Source of the DNA: an uncultured Clostridia bacterium
GTDB taxonomy: Bacteria > Bacillota > Clostridia > TANB77 > CAG-508
Direction of reading: 5' to 3'
Length of the DNA: 64,000 nucleotides
Assembly (NCBI GenBank): GCA_949045875.1
Contig: CARPYP010000007.1
Coordinates: 1 to 64,000, forward strand
Below, piece after piece: positions 17,682 to 27,131 of the stretch. Made by a program: the position numbers and the translations under genes. Under the pieces are notes generated by a model. The model worked only from the letters and a program-made list of their open reading frames with translations, had not been told where the DNA came from and made no database searches. Positions within the stretch are counted from its first letter, which is position 1; each line of letters opens with the position of its first letter.

Positions 17682-17700
17682 GGACGAGCAATGCTCGCCC
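17682..17700. repeat. Second copy of the GCGAGCATTGCTCGC palindrome
   Basis: GGACGAGC/GCTCGCCC around AAT, the same core as 8069-8085 in the other orientation, between pyrG and the dGTPase gene. No T-run follows. Confidence 0.75.
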
Positions 17701-17739
17701 TTACATTAGCATTATATTTATGTTATAAAATAATTGTAT

Positions 17740-19368
17740 TTAGCTATGCAAATTACAATTATTTTTCAGCGAAACATTTTTTGCTGCATTTATAAGTCCC
17801 TTAAACAAAGGGCCTGGTCTATCTGGTCTTGACTTAAATTCTGGATGGAATTGTGCTGCTATAAAGTATGGATGATTTATGTTTTCGACCATTTCAACAA
17901 GTTTTCCATCTGGTGATGTTCCTGATACTATTAATCCCTTTTCTTCTAGCATTTCTCTATATTTATTATTAAACTCATATCTATGTCTATGTCTTTCTGA
18001 AATTTCTGTTTCTCCATATAACGAATTTGCAAGACTTCCTTCTTTAATAACACATGTGTACGCTCCTAGTCGCATTGTTCCACCTTTGTGTTCTATTCCT
18101 ACTTGTTCTTCCATTATATGTATTAATGGATTTTCACATCTTGCATCAAATTCTTCTGAGTTTACATCTTCTAATTTTAATACATTTTTTGCAAATTCAA
18201 CAACACTCATTTGCATCCCTAAACATATTCCTAAAAATGGAATATTATTCTCTCTTACATATTCTATTGTATTTATCATACCTTCTATTCCTCTATCTCC
18301 AAATCCTCCTGGAATTACTACTCCTTGTATTCCTTCTAAAATTTGTGATACATTTTCTTTTGTTATTGCTTCTGAATCTATAAATTTTACTTTTACTTTT
18401 ACATTATTTACAAATCCTCCATGTTGTAAACTTTCTGCTACTGATAAGTAAGAATCCTCTAATTTTATATATTTTCCTACTATAGCAATTGTAACTTTCT
18501 CATTTCCTATTTGTCTTATACTATTAATCATCTTTTCCCATTCTTCATTTTTAGCTTCTTTTTTATCTAAATGTAAATGCTCGCATACATCTATAGCTAA
18601 TCCTTCTTTTTCAAGCATTAATGGTACTGCATATAGATTATCTGCTGTTAAATTTTGTACAACATTTTCTTTTCTAACATTACAGAATAAAGCAATTTTT
18701 GCTCTCATATCTTCTGGAACTTCTTGTTCTGAACGACAGACTAAAATGTCTGGTTTTATTCCAAATGATTGTAAATCTTTAACTGAATGTTGTGTTGGCT
18801 TTGATTTTAATTCATTTGAACCATATATATATGGTAATAATGTTACATGTATATAACATACATCTTCTGGTGCTTTTTCAAGTCCAACTTGCCTTATGGC
18901 TTCTATGAATGCTAAACTTTCTATATCTCCAACTGTTCCTCCTAGTTCTGTTATCACAATATCTACATCTTTATTTTCAAATGCATATATTCTGTCTTTA
19001 ATTTCATTTGTAATATGTGGTATGACTTGTACTGTTTTTCCTAAATAGTCCCCTTTTCTTTCTTTGTCTAATACTGCTTGATATATTTTTCCTGATGTAA
19101 CACTTGAATTTCTTGTTAAATTTACATCTGTAAATCTTTCATAATGTCCTAAGTCTAAGTCTGTTTCTGCTCCATCATCTGTTACAAAAACTTCACCATG
19201 TTCATATGGACTCATTGTACCTGGATCTACGTTTATATATGGGTCGAACTTTTGGTTTGTTACTTTATATCCTCTATTTTTTAATAACCTTCCTAATGAT
19301 GCTGCTGTTATTCCTTTTCCTAATCCTGATACTACTCCTCCTGTTACAAATATGTACTTTGTATTCAT
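17740..19368 (-). CDS. pyrG: CTP synthase, 542 aa
   Basis: Makes CTP from UTP, ATP and glutamine. N-terminal synthetase domain with [18 protein letters not shown]-loop-like segment, central [22 protein letters not shown] region, and C-terminal glutaminase domain with the Cys nucleophile in FLGICLGMQ and His/Glu in [10 protein letters not shown]. Complete and of family length. Strong ribosome binding site. The hairpin at 19425-19462 lies in its leader and could attenuate, as known for pyrG in Bacillus, or simply end gmk transcripts. Confidence 0.97.
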   Translation of the reverse strand: MNTKYIFVTGGVVSGLGKGITAASLGRLLKNRGYKVTNQKFDPYINVDPGTMSPYEHGEVFVTDDGAETDLDLGHYERFTDVNLTRNSSVTSGKIYQAVLDKERKGDYLGKTVQVIPHITNEIKDRIYAFENKDVDIVITELGGTVGDIESLAFIEAIRQVGLEKAPEDVCYIHVTLLPYIYGSNELKSKPTQHSVKDLQSFGIKPDILVCRSEQEVPEDMRAKIALFCNVRKENVVQNLTADNLYAVPLMLEKEGLAIDVCEHLHLDKKEAKNEEWEKMINSIRQIGNEKVTIAIVGKYIKLEDSYLSVAESLQHGGFVNNVKVKVKFIDSEAITKENVSQILEGIQGVVIPGGFGDRGIEGMINTIEYVRENNIPFLGICLGMQMSVVEFAKNVLKLEDVNSEEFDARCENPLIHIMEEQVGIEHKGGTMRLGAYTCVIKEGSLANSLYGETEISERHRHRYEFNNKYREMLEEKGLIVSGTSPDGKLVEMVENINHPYFIAAQFHPEFKSRPDRPGPLFKGLINAAKNVSLKNNCNLHS

Positions 19369-19424
19369 TTTTATCTCTCCTTTTCCTTACGAAGCAAGAA
19401 AATCCTATTTTATATTAAAAAATA

Positions 19425-19462
19425 GATTAAATCAAAACCTCTTTAAGGGTTTTTTTTTAATC
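19425..19462 (-). terminator. Terminator/attenuator between gmk and pyrG
   Basis: GATTAAA and AAAACC arms pair with GGTTTT and TTTAATC around CTTAAAGA, followed on the minus strand by TATTTTTTAATAT. It stands about 55 bp before the pyrG start. Confidence 0.7.
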
Positions 19463-19547
19463 TATCTCTTTAATTCTTAATTATATTATCATATAATGAC
19501 AAATTATGCAATACTTTTTTTGTCAAAATTTAATTACATTTTGTTAA

Positions 19548-20108
19548 CTATTTTTCTATATTTTCTTCTATTATTTTTATTACTTTCTGTATCGTTTCTT
19601 CTTGATTTACATTATCTATAATATAATCATATTGTTCCATTTTTGATTCTTCATATTCAAATCTACTTAATCTTAGTTTTATTTCTTCTTCACTAGGTTT
19701 GTCCTCTCTTAATTCTAGTCTTTTTCTTAGCTCTTCTTTTGGAACTCTCAAAAATATAGTAATAATCTTTATTGATTCTTTTAGCTGTTTAACTAAGTTT
19801 TCAGTTCCATTAACATCTACATCTCTTATAGCTACTTTTCCATTTGAGATTTTTTCTTGTAATGGCTTTTTGGCAACTCCATAATAGTTATTATGATGTA
19901 AATCATATTCGTACAATTCACCATTTTTTATCATTTCTTTAAACTTTTCTTTAGTAACAAATATATATGTTATTCCAGGAATGTCTCCTTCTCTCATAGG
20001 TCTACTTGTAACTGTTGGAAAAGTATCAACATATTCTAATCTTTTTACTATTTCTTTCTTTACAGTGTCCTTCCCTGCTCCTGCTACTCCTGATAATATT
20101 ACTAACAT
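19548..20108 (-). CDS. gmk: Guanylate kinase, 186 aa
   Basis: Phosphorylates GMP to GDP. P-loop GVAGAGKDTV, TSRPMREGDIPGITYIFV GMP-binding stretch, and lid region are present; length slightly short but normal. The P-loop has Asp where most guanylate kinases have Gly (GKGT), a mild deviation. It overlaps the rpoZ stop by 7 bp, indicating translational coupling. Confidence 0.93.
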   Translation of the reverse strand: MLVILSGVAGAGKDTVKKEIVKRLEYVDTFPTVTSRPMREGDIPGITYIFVTKEKFKEMIKNGELYEYDLHHNNYYGVAKKPLQEKISNGKVAIRDVDVNGTENLVKQLKESIKIITIFLRVPKEELRKRLELREDKPSEEEIKLRLSRFEYEESKMEQYDYIIDNVNQEETIQKVIKIIEENIEK

Positions 20109-20293
20109 TTTGGACCTACCTTACCTTCCGCAATTTCAACTGCTGCTAATGTTACGTTTGAGTCTTCTATTTTATTGGTTAATGGTTCTCTTCCATTTGA
20201 TAATTGTCTTGCTCTTTTTGCAGTTACTATTACTAACCCAAATCTATTATCTACTTTTTTTAATAATTCTGTGACAGTTGGTCTTACCATCAT
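20102..20293 (-). CDS. rpoZ: RNA polymerase omega subunit, 63 aa
   Basis: Small omega subunit: VTELLKKVDNRFGLVIVTAK, then RARQLSNGREPL and AAVEIAEGKV, all diagnostic. It stabilises beta-prime. Ribosome binding site AGGAGTG supports ATG 20293. Upstream of gmk, as in many Firmicutes. Confidence 0.93.
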   Translation of the reverse strand: MMVRPTVTELLKKVDNRFGLVIVTAKRARQLSNGREPLTNKIEDSNVTLAAVEIAEGKVGPKC

Positions 20294-20369
20294 TTTTAAT
20301 CACTCCTTCATAAGTTTTGCTTCACAAATATATAAGATTTGCTTCGCAATCTTTTTATTTTAATTTTAG

Positions 20370-20873
20370 TTAATTTTTAACTATACTTTTTATATCGTTT
20401 TGACTTTTTTGATATTTCTTTTTTGCGTTTGTTATGATTAGTATATTTTTTAGTATATAGTATATTCCACTTACAATCATTCCTGTGGTTGTTATTTTAT
20501 GAAAGTTTCCATAGTATATTGAGTATCCTGATATTAGGAGTAGCGTGTAGAATGTTAGTGTTAATATTTCTATACTGTGTATTATTATATTGTTTTTATT
20601 AGTTCTATATGATATTTCTAACATTATTGTTGTTCCTATTATTAATATTATACTTAATGTTTTTAGTGTCGCAATATATGTTCCTGTTTCTATATTTTGT
20701 TCTCCTATTTGTAAACAAATTAAATATATTAATATTATTATTAGTAGTATAGTATTAAGTAAACATTTTTTGAATATTGCTTTTTTCTTTTCTTGAGGTA
20801 ATTTTTTCTTATTTTTTATTTCTTCTTCTAGTTTTGCTAAATTTGTGCTTATTTCAGTTTCTTTGTTTTTCAA
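20370..20873 (-). CDS. Hypothetical membrane protein, 167 aa
   Basis: N-terminal charged coil (about 1-33), then four hydrophobic helices (about 36-54, 66-83, 97-117, 124-146) and a basic tail. TTG start with GGAGG eight bases upstream. Between xerD and rpoZ. No family recognised. Confidence 0.65.
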   Translation of the reverse strand: MKNKETEISTNLAKLEEEIKNKKKLPQEKKKAIFKKCLLNTILLIIILIYLICLQIGEQNIETGTYIATLKTLSIILIIGTTIMLEISYRTNKNNIIIHSIEILTLTFYTLLLISGYSIYYGNFHKITTTGMIVSGIYYILKNILIITNAKKKYQKSQNDIKSIVKN

Positions 20874-20902
20874 ATTTTTTCCTCCGATTATAATTAACGC
20901 TT

Positions 20903-20930
20903 TAGGGCAGATTTTATAAATCTACCCTTC
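20903..20930 (-). terminator. Weak hairpin after xerD
   Basis: GGGCAGATTT (20905-20914) pairs with AAATCTACCC (20918-20927), with one mismatch. Only a poor T-run follows on the minus strand. Confidence 0.4.
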
Positions 20931-20956
20931 TTAGTGTTATCTTATTTAATAGTTGC

Positions 20957-21838
20957 TTATGCACGTGGATGTGCTTTTTTATATATGTTTTGTAAACTTT
21001 CATCTTGAAATTGCATATATACTTGTGTTGATGATATGTCTGAATGCCCTAACATTAATTGTATTGATTTTAGGTCTGCACCATTTTGTAATAGGTGTGT
21101 TGCAAATGAATGTCTTAATACATGTGGCGTTATATCTTTTGTTATATGTGCTTGCTCTTTATAATATTTTATTATTTTCCAAAAACCTTGTCTTGTTAAT
21201 CTCTGTCCATTTGTATTAACAAATAAGGCTGTAACACTATCATCTTTTATAAGTATTGGTCTTGCATTTTCAACATAGTCTTTTAATGCTTCTTTTGATA
21301 AATTTCCTAGTGGAATATTTCTCTGTTTTTCACCAGTCTTACACATTACAAGACCTTCTATAAAATTAATATCTTCCATATCTAATGATATAATTTCTGT
21401 AACTTTCATTCCTGTAGCATATGCAAATTCTAACATGGCTTTATCTCTAATTCCTTTTAAGTCAACACTTTTAGGTTGTTCTAATAATAATTCTACTTCT
21501 TGGGCAGATAATACTGTTGGAACTCTTTTATCAATTTTAGGAGATTGTATTCCTTCTGTTGGGTCTCTCTTAACTTTCTTGTTTCTTAATAGATATTGAT
21601 AAAATGCTCTAATTGATGCAAGACTTCTTGAAATTGTTGAACTTTTTTTTCCAAGATTTTTCATATTATCTAAGTAACCTGATATTTGTTCTGCCTCTAC
21701 TTTTGCATAATTTATTCTATTTATTTCTATATATTTTTGGTATTGCTCTATATCTCTTCTGTATGATTGTAATGTATTTTCTGAAGCTTTTTTATCATTC
21801 TGTATGAATTCTAAAAAATGATTTATTTGTTTTTCCAT
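20957..21838 (-). CDS. xerD: XerD-type tyrosine recombinase, 293 aa
   Basis: Chromosome dimer resolution recombinase, two-domain (SAM-like about 5-90, catalytic about 105-290). The box II region HVLRHSFATHLLQNGADLKS, LGHSDISSTQVY with Tyr nucleophile, and CKTGEKQR lysine are intact. The box I motif reads YATGMKVTEI, so the usual first catalytic Arg (GLRVSEL) is Lys145. I choose ATG 21838, with AGGGAG about 8 nt upstream, over a GTG three codons earlier. Confidence 0.9.
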   Translation of the reverse strand: MEKQINHFLEFIQNDKKASENTLQSYRRDIEQYQKYIEINRINYAKVEAEQISGYLDNMKNLGKKSSTISRSLASIRAFYQYLLRNKKVKRDPTEGIQSPKIDKRVPTVLSAQEVELLLEQPKSVDLKGIRDKAMLEFAYATGMKVTEIISLDMEDINFIEGLVMCKTGEKQRNIPLGNLSKEALKDYVENARPILIKDDSVTALFVNTNGQRLTRQGFWKIIKYYKEQAHITKDITPHVLRHSFATHLLQNGADLKSIQLMLGHSDISSTQVYMQFQDESLQNIYKKAHPRA

Positions 21839-21956
21839 TCTCCACACTCCCTATTTTTTACTGTTCAAATGTTATATATGTTATATCAAATAAAACTTAA
21901 ATTGTAAATACTTTTATTGAAATTTTACATAAAAACTAAAATTTCGTTGTATAAAT

Positions 21957-21991
21957 AAATCCTTCCATGATAAAATATCAAGAAAGGATTT
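21957..21991 (-). terminator. fba terminator
   Basis: AAATCCTT (21957-21964) pairs with AAGGATTT (21984-21991), followed on the minus strand by TTTATTTATAC. Confidence 0.6.
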
Positions 21992-22033
21992 GTTTACATA
22001 GTTTTTACAATAGTATTCTGTAACACTTTTTTA

Positions 22034-22963
22034 TTATGCTTTGCCTTTTGAACCAAATACATCATGTATCTTATGTTTAACTGTTTTTTTGATTTCCTCT
22101 CTTGCTGGCGTTAAATATTTTCTTGGGTCAAATGCAGATGGATCTTCAGCAAAAATTTTTCTAATTTGAGCAGTCATTGCAAGTCTTAAATCTGTATCAA
22201 CATTTATTTTTGAAACACCTCTTAAACCTGCTTCATGTAGCATTTCATCTGGAACACCTTTTGCTCCTGGTATATCTGCTCCATATTTATTGCACATTTC
22301 AACTAATTCTGGAATTACTGTTGAAGCACCATGTAGAACTATTGGTGTGTTTGGTAATTTTTCCTTTACTTTTTCAAGTATATCAAATCTTAATTTTGCT
22401 TCTCCTTTAAATTTATATGCTCCATGGCTTGTACCTATGGCTATCGCTAAAGAGTCACAACCTGTTCTTTCTACAAATTCTTTAGCTTGTTCTGGGTCTG
22501 TAAACATAGCATCACTTGCTGAAACATTAACCTCATCTTCTATTCCTGCTAATTTTCCAAGCTCAGCTTCTACAACAACTCCATGAGCATGTGCATAATC
22601 TACTACTTCTTTTGTTAGTCTGATATTTTCTTCAAAATCATATTTTGAACCATCAAACATTACAGATGTAAAACCTGCATCTATACATTTTTTACAAGTT
22701 TCTAAATCTGGTCCATGGTCTAAATGAATTGCTATTGGTATATTTGTAGATTCAACAGCAGCCTCTACCATTTTCATTAAATAATTTATTCCTGCATATT
22801 TTATTGCACTTGAAGATGCTTGTAAAATTACTGGTGAGTTTTCTTCACTTGCTGCTTCTACTATCCCTTGTATTAATTCCATATTGTTTACATTAAAAGC
22901 TCCTATTGCAAAATGTTCTTTCATTGATTTTTCGAACATTTCTTTTGTCGTAACTAAAGCCAT
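22034..22963 (-). CDS. fba: Class II fructose-1,6-bisphosphate aldolase, 309 aa
   Basis: Zinc-dependent aldolase of glycolysis, converting FBP to DHAP and glyceraldehyde-3-phosphate. Visible: HLDHGPDLE zinc site (near residue 81), GEAKLRFDIL with following IVLHGAST phosphate-binding loop, and NVDTDLRLA. It is the only glycolytic enzyme in this stretch outside the gap-eno operon. Own promoter and terminator; GGAGG ribosome binding site. Confidence 0.96.
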   Translation of the reverse strand: MALVTTKEMFEKSMKEHFAIGAFNVNNMELIQGIVEAASEENSPVILQASSSAIKYAGINYLMKMVEAAVESTNIPIAIHLDHGPDLETCKKCIDAGFTSVMFDGSKYDFEENIRLTKEVVDYAHAHGVVVEAELGKLAGIEDEVNVSASDAMFTDPEQAKEFVERTGCDSLAIAIGTSHGAYKFKGEAKLRFDILEKVKEKLPNTPIVLHGASTVIPELVEMCNKYGADIPGAKGVPDEMLHEAGLRGVSKINVDTDLRLAMTAQIRKIFAEDPSAFDPRKYLTPAREEIKKTVKHKIHDVFGSKGKA

Positions 22964-22989
22964 TATTATTACCTCCTAATTTTTTCTTC

Positions 22990-23017
22990 ATTATATCATT
23001 CCCATTTTTTTTGTCAA
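22990..23017 (-). promoter_or_regulatory. fba promoter
   Basis: On the minus strand TTGACA (23012-23017), 16-bp spacer, TATAAT (22990-22995), about 27 bp before the start codon. Confidence 0.88.
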
Positions 23018-23040
23018 TATATTTTAATTCATTTCTCCTT

Positions 23041-23155
23041 GAACAGATGCCCAGTAAAATTTGCTTTACAAATTTTTCATGTTTCGTTCACAAAAATATA
23101 AAAATAAAATTTTTTATTTTTATATTTTTTCTTACTGCACAAAAGGTGCCCATAC
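23041..23155. repeat. Family P2 hairpin element, copy B (after COG0523 GTPase gene)
   Basis: A main hairpin of about 18 bp made only of A and T (23092-23130), then GTTCAC, a CATG segment, a second hairpin (AAAATTTG...CAAATTTT, 23056-23076), and GCCCAG/GAACAG at the end. The flank CATGTTTCGTTCACAAAA matches copy A (30950-30970) closely, while the arms are unrelated to copy A. Confidence 0.65.
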
Positions 23156-23168
23156 AATTAATATATAA

Positions 23169-24290
23169 TTATTGTTTAATGCATTTGTCTAATTCATTTG
23201 AAATTGTTTCTTTATCCATATTTTGCCCAATAAATACTAATTTTATCATTCTATCGCCTATTTTATCATCCCAGTCTCTTTCTAAATCAGTATGTTCTTT
23301 TCTTAGCATTTTTATTTCTTCTTCTGGGAATGTTGCAATCCACTCTCCGCCTTCATATATTCCCTTTTGCTTTCCTGCTTGTTCAAATACATAAGACATT
23401 TCATAATCATTGTTAAACCATACTATTCCTTTACATCTTATTATATTTTTTGGAAATTTATTTATAAATTCTTCAAATTTTGCTTCATCAAATGGTTTTC
23501 TACGATAATATACAAAAGTTCCTATTCCATATTCTTCTGTTTCGCCTTCTTCTTCCTCTTCTTCTGGCTTGTCTAATTCTTGTGCCCATCCAGCAGACAT
23601 TGCTGCTTCTTCAAAATCAAAAGAATTTGTATCCATTATTTCTTTTACATCAACTTTTGAGTAATTTGTTTCTATTATTTTAGCATTAGGTTGTAATTTC
23701 TTTATTACAGCTTTGACTTTTTCTAATTCTTCTTTAGATAATTCATTTACTTTGTTTAAAATTAATGTATTGCAAAATTCAATCTGTTGTATTAAAAGAT
23801 TTTCTATGTCCTCATCATCTATTTCTTCTTTTTCTAGTTCTTCTCCACAATTAAATTCATCTCTTAATCTTAGTGCATCAACAACTGATACAACATTATC
23901 AAGTCTACAGATTTTTGGTAATCCATATTGTTCTGTAGAATCTTGTAAAACAGTTATTGTCTGAGCTATTGGAATAGGCTCACAAATTCCACTTGCTTCT
24001 ATTAATATATAATCAAAGTTCCTTGATTTTATTAAATCTACTATTTGTTGCATTAAATCTACTTTCAAAGTACAGCAAATACAACCATTTTGTAGTGGAA
24101 CTAGACTGTCATTAGTTTCTGTAACAACTCCACCTTTTCCTATTAAAGATGCATCTATGTTGACTTCTCCAATATCGTTAACTATTACCGCTACTTTGTA
24201 TCCTTCTTGATTATTTAAAATATGGTTTATAAGAGTAGTTTTTCCTGCTCCTAAATATCCTGTTAATAATGTAATTGGTACTACTTTCAT
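23169..24290 (-). CDS. COG0523 (CobW/G3E) GTPase, 373 aa
   Basis: G3E-family metal-handling GTPase: P-loop GYLGAGKTTL (residues 10-19), the metal-binding CxCC motif GCICCTL (near 71), the ILIEASGI segment and NKVN where NKxD is usual. An acidic spacer (EEEEEEGETEE) leads into a CobW C-terminal domain. The family delivers zinc, cobalt or iron to client enzymes; the metal here is unknown. It lies downstream of a zinc-ribbon gene. No Zur box identified. Confidence 0.9.
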   Translation of the reverse strand: MKVVPITLLTGYLGAGKTTLINHILNNQEGYKVAVIVNDIGEVNIDASLIGKGGVVTETNDSLVPLQNGCICCTLKVDLMQQIVDLIKSRNFDYILIEASGICEPIPIAQTITVLQDSTEQYGLPKICRLDNVVSVVDALRLRDEFNCGEELEKEEIDDEDIENLLIQQIEFCNTLILNKVNELSKEELEKVKAVIKKLQPNAKIIETNYSKVDVKEIMDTNSFDFEEAAMSAGWAQELDKPEEEEEEGETEEYGIGTFVYYRRKPFDEAKFEEFINKFPKNIIRCKGIVWFNNDYEMSYVFEQAGKQKGIYEGGEWIATFPEEEIKMLRKEHTDLERDWDDKIGDRMIKLVFIGQNMDKETISNELDKCIKQ

Positions 24291-24362
24291 TATTTATCAT
24301 TCCTTTCTTCTCTTAATACAGTTTATTATTATAACATATATGTTTATTTTTTTGAAGATTTT

Positions 24363-24671
24363 TTAATGTTTTGCACTTAGTTGTATCAATAATTCCATAT
24401 TATCATCTTCTGCTGATTTATTTTTTCTAATTGCTCCACATTTTCTACATTTGAAAATAATTACATATCCCTTTTTGTTGTTCATCTCTAACCCTATTGG
24501 TTCTAAAAGTCCATGACATTCTTCTTGCCTATCTCCTGGATTTACATCAACATGTTTTGAATGTAAACATGTTGGGCAATGATTTCTACATGTATAACCT
24601 AACTTTTCTACCTTATTACCACAATTCTCACATATAAATTCTTCATCTATTTTTGTAAATTTACTATACAT
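24363..24671 (-). CDS. RNHCP-domain zinc protein, 102 aa
   Basis: Carries the family signature TCRNHCPTCLHSKHVD preceded by CENCGNK and followed by CRKCGAIRKN, giving two zinc-binding clusters. Function of the family is unknown. ATG 24671 is preferred over GTG 24680, since GGAGG sits directly before the latter. The gene overlaps the kinase stop by 8 bp and is translationally coupled to it. Confidence 0.88.
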   Translation of the reverse strand: MYSKFTKIDEEFICENCGNKVEKLGYTCRNHCPTCLHSKHVDVNPGDRQEECHGLLEPIGLEMNNKKGYVIIFKCRKCGAIRKNKSAEDDNMELLIQLSAKH

Positions 24672-26310
24672 TAAATGCACTTCCTCCTATAAATTCACGA
24701 ATTAATGAAGTCTTTGGAATATATTTATCAGGTATTGAATCAAAATATTTTAATAAATTGATTAATCTAGTTGCCTCTGCACATTCTGGGTTAGAATTAT
24801 CTATTTCCTTTAATAGTGGTATTGCATAATCCTTTAATACTGATAATTCATATATTAATGATGAATTAAACATAGTATCTGCTTCTTCTTGATATGGGAA
24901 TATATATTTACTTTCACCTCTATTTACTGAATACCAAGTTTTTATTGTTTGTAAAGCAGAATATCCTCTAAAATTGTTATCTCTTACAATTCTTCTTATT
25001 AATCTAGTATCAGTAGTAGATATATTATTATAATAGTCTAGGTTTAATACTGTTAAATCACTTATATATACCTTATATTTTTGTTCTCTCGGAATTGACA
25101 TTGTTAATTTATCATTTAAACAATGTATACCTTCCATTACTAATATATCATTTGAGTCTAACCTTATTGTATTTCCATTATATTCTTTATGACCATTTGT
25201 GAAATTGAAAGTTGGCATTTCAACTTCTTCTCCAGCTAATAGTCTTTTAATATGATTATTTAATAATTCAACATCTAGGGCTTCTAAACATTCAAAATCA
25301 TAGTTTCCAAATTCATCTCTAGGATTATCTTCTCTTTCTACAAAATAATTATCTACAGATATAGTTACTGGTCTTTTTCCATTTAACATTAATTGAATTC
25401 CTAACCTATTAGCAAATGTGGTTTTTCCTGATGAAGAAGGTCCTGCTATTAATACCATTTTTGTAGATTTATTATTAACTATTTTGTCTGCTATATCTGA
25501 GATTTTCTTTTCATGTAGTGCCTCTGAAAGTATTATAGTTTCTTTTCCTTTATCTTCTTCTATTCTTTTATTTAATCTATTAACTGTATCTATTTTTAGG
25601 ATTTTATAGATTTCATCATATTCATTTAGTGTTGATAATAGCTTTTTCGTTTCTCTAAATTGAGCTAATTTATTAGGTTCTTCTCTACTTGGATATTTAA
25701 TTAAAAATCCATCTTTATATTTTACTAAATCAAATATCTTAACTACTCCTGTAGAAACAGGCATTACTCCAAAGAAATAGTTATAATAATCTTCACAATA
25801 ATATAATGATATTTTATCTGTTTCTTCTTTTTTATTTAATTGCAATAATATACCCGTTTTATTTTTCTCTTTTTCATAAAACTTTCTAGCCTCTTCTTGA
25901 GACATAACTACTTTTGTTATTTCTAAATCTTTTTCTATAATTTCCTTCATTTTAGACTTTACTTTATTTATCATTTCGTCTGTTATTTCCATATTATCTA
26001 TAACACAGTACATAGAATTTGATAATTGATAATTTACAGTTAATTTAGCTTCTGGATATTCTTCCTTAAAAGCTTTAGCCATTATATAAAGTGCACCTCT
26101 TACATATACCCTTTTTCCTTCTTTATTAGTATAATCTAATAGTTCTATGTTACTATCTTCATGAACTCTATGATTTAAACTTTTTACCTTATTATTGCAA
26201 ATACAAGTTATTATTTTATTTTCTGAATTTTCTATTTCATTTTTTAATGCATCTTTTATTCTAGTATTTAGTTCTACATTAAAAGTTTTATCTTTACATG
26301 TTATTTTCAT
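24664..26310 (-). CDS. Nucleoside (uridine-like) kinase with N-terminal TGS/ThrRS-like region, 548 aa
   Basis: N-terminus (1-60) resembles a TGS fold and about 60-170 resembles the ThrRS second additional domain; from about 285 a P-loop kinase of the uridine kinase/phosphoribulokinase family with GPSSSGKTTFANRL, then SVDNYFVEREDNPRDEFGNY and VMEGIHCLND. This architecture is typical of Clostridia and is annotated as nucleoside kinase. ATG 26310 lies 10 nt after AAAGGA; two upstream in-frame starts are at or before the ribosome binding site. Substrate unproven. Confidence 0.87.
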   Translation of the reverse strand: MKITCKDKTFNVELNTRIKDALKNEIENSENKIITCICNNKVKSLNHRVHEDSNIELLDYTNKEGKRVYVRGALYIMAKAFKEEYPEAKLTVNYQLSNSMYCVIDNMEITDEMINKVKSKMKEIIEKDLEITKVVMSQEEARKFYEKEKNKTGILLQLNKKEETDKISLYYCEDYYNYFFGVMPVSTGVVKIFDLVKYKDGFLIKYPSREEPNKLAQFRETKKLLSTLNEYDEIYKILKIDTVNRLNKRIEEDKGKETIILSEALHEKKISDIADKIVNNKSTKMVLIAGPSSSGKTTFANRLGIQLMLNGKRPVTISVDNYFVEREDNPRDEFGNYDFECLEALDVELLNNHIKRLLAGEEVEMPTFNFTNGHKEYNGNTIRLDSNDILVMEGIHCLNDKLTMSIPREQKYKVYISDLTVLNLDYYNNISTTDTRLIRRIVRDNNFRGYSALQTIKTWYSVNRGESKYIFPYQEEADTMFNSSLIYELSVLKDYAIPLLKEIDNSNPECAEATRLINLLKYFDSIPDKYIPKTSLIREFIGGSAFNV

Positions 26311-26446
26311 GTTTACTATCATTCCTTTCCCAAGGCACAAATTGGTTAGAAAAGATTTTCAACCTTTCTTTCCTTACACATTTTTATTATTAATATTTAT
26401 ATCATTCCCAATTTTTGAAAAATTTTTCTATTTCATTTTATAATAA

Positions 26447-27094
26447 TTAATACCCTCTAGGTTCTAACCTTAGATATATTGGTTTTTCCTCTCTTATAAT
26501 TGTTGAAACTCCATGTCCTGGATAAACTAATGTATCATCTGGTAATATTAATAATTTATTTACTATTGAATTCATAATTTCTTCTAAGCTTCCTGTTGGT
26601 AAATCTGTTCTTCCCCAAGTACCTCTAAATAAAGTATCTCCTGAAAATAACATCTTATCTTCTTTAAAATATAATGATATTCCTCCACTTGTATGACCTG
26701 GAGTATGAATTACTCGCATTTGTATATCTCCTAAATGCAATAAATCTTCATCATCTACTCTTCTAACATCTGTTAATATTACAGGTTCCATTCCTATATA
26801 TTCTGTTAGCATTATTTCTTGATTATTTATATTTCTTTCACAAATTCTATGTAATAGAATTGTTCCTCCTGCTTTTTGCCTTAATTCATTTACTCCACCT
26901 ACATGGTCTCCATGACAATGAGTTACTACTATATATTTTAATTTAGCTTCTAAAATTTCTAACATTTCTAATATTTTATCTGTTTCACCTGCTGGGTCTA
27001 TTACCATAGTTTCTTTTGTTATCTCATCATGTATTATATAGCAATTTGTTGGATCTGCTAAAAATGTTTTAATTTTTAATGTCTTTAGTATCAT
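26447..27094 (-). CDS. MBL-fold metallohydrolase (glyoxalase II-like), 215 aa
   Basis: Metallo-beta-lactamase fold: THCHGDHVGG (near residue 58), HTPGHTSGG (near 131), FSGDTLF and YPGHG. All binuclear zinc ligands are present. Likely a hydroxyacylglutathione hydrolase-type hydrolase acting on thioesters, but specificity cannot be read. It lies downstream of relA, separated by the P1 palindrome. Confidence 0.88.
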   Translation of the reverse strand: MILKTLKIKTFLADPTNCYIIHDEITKETMVIDPAGETDKILEMLEILEAKLKYIVVTHCHGDHVGGVNELRQKAGGTILLHRICERNINNQEIMLTEYIGMEPVILTDVRRVDDEDLLHLGDIQMRVIHTPGHTSGGISLYFKEDKMLFSGDTLFRGTWGRTDLPTGSLEEIMNSIVNKLLILPDDTLVYPGHGVSTIIREEKPIYLRLEPRGY

Positions 27095-27131
27095 TTTTAT
27101 TATTTTTCCCTTCTATACAATTTTTTATATG

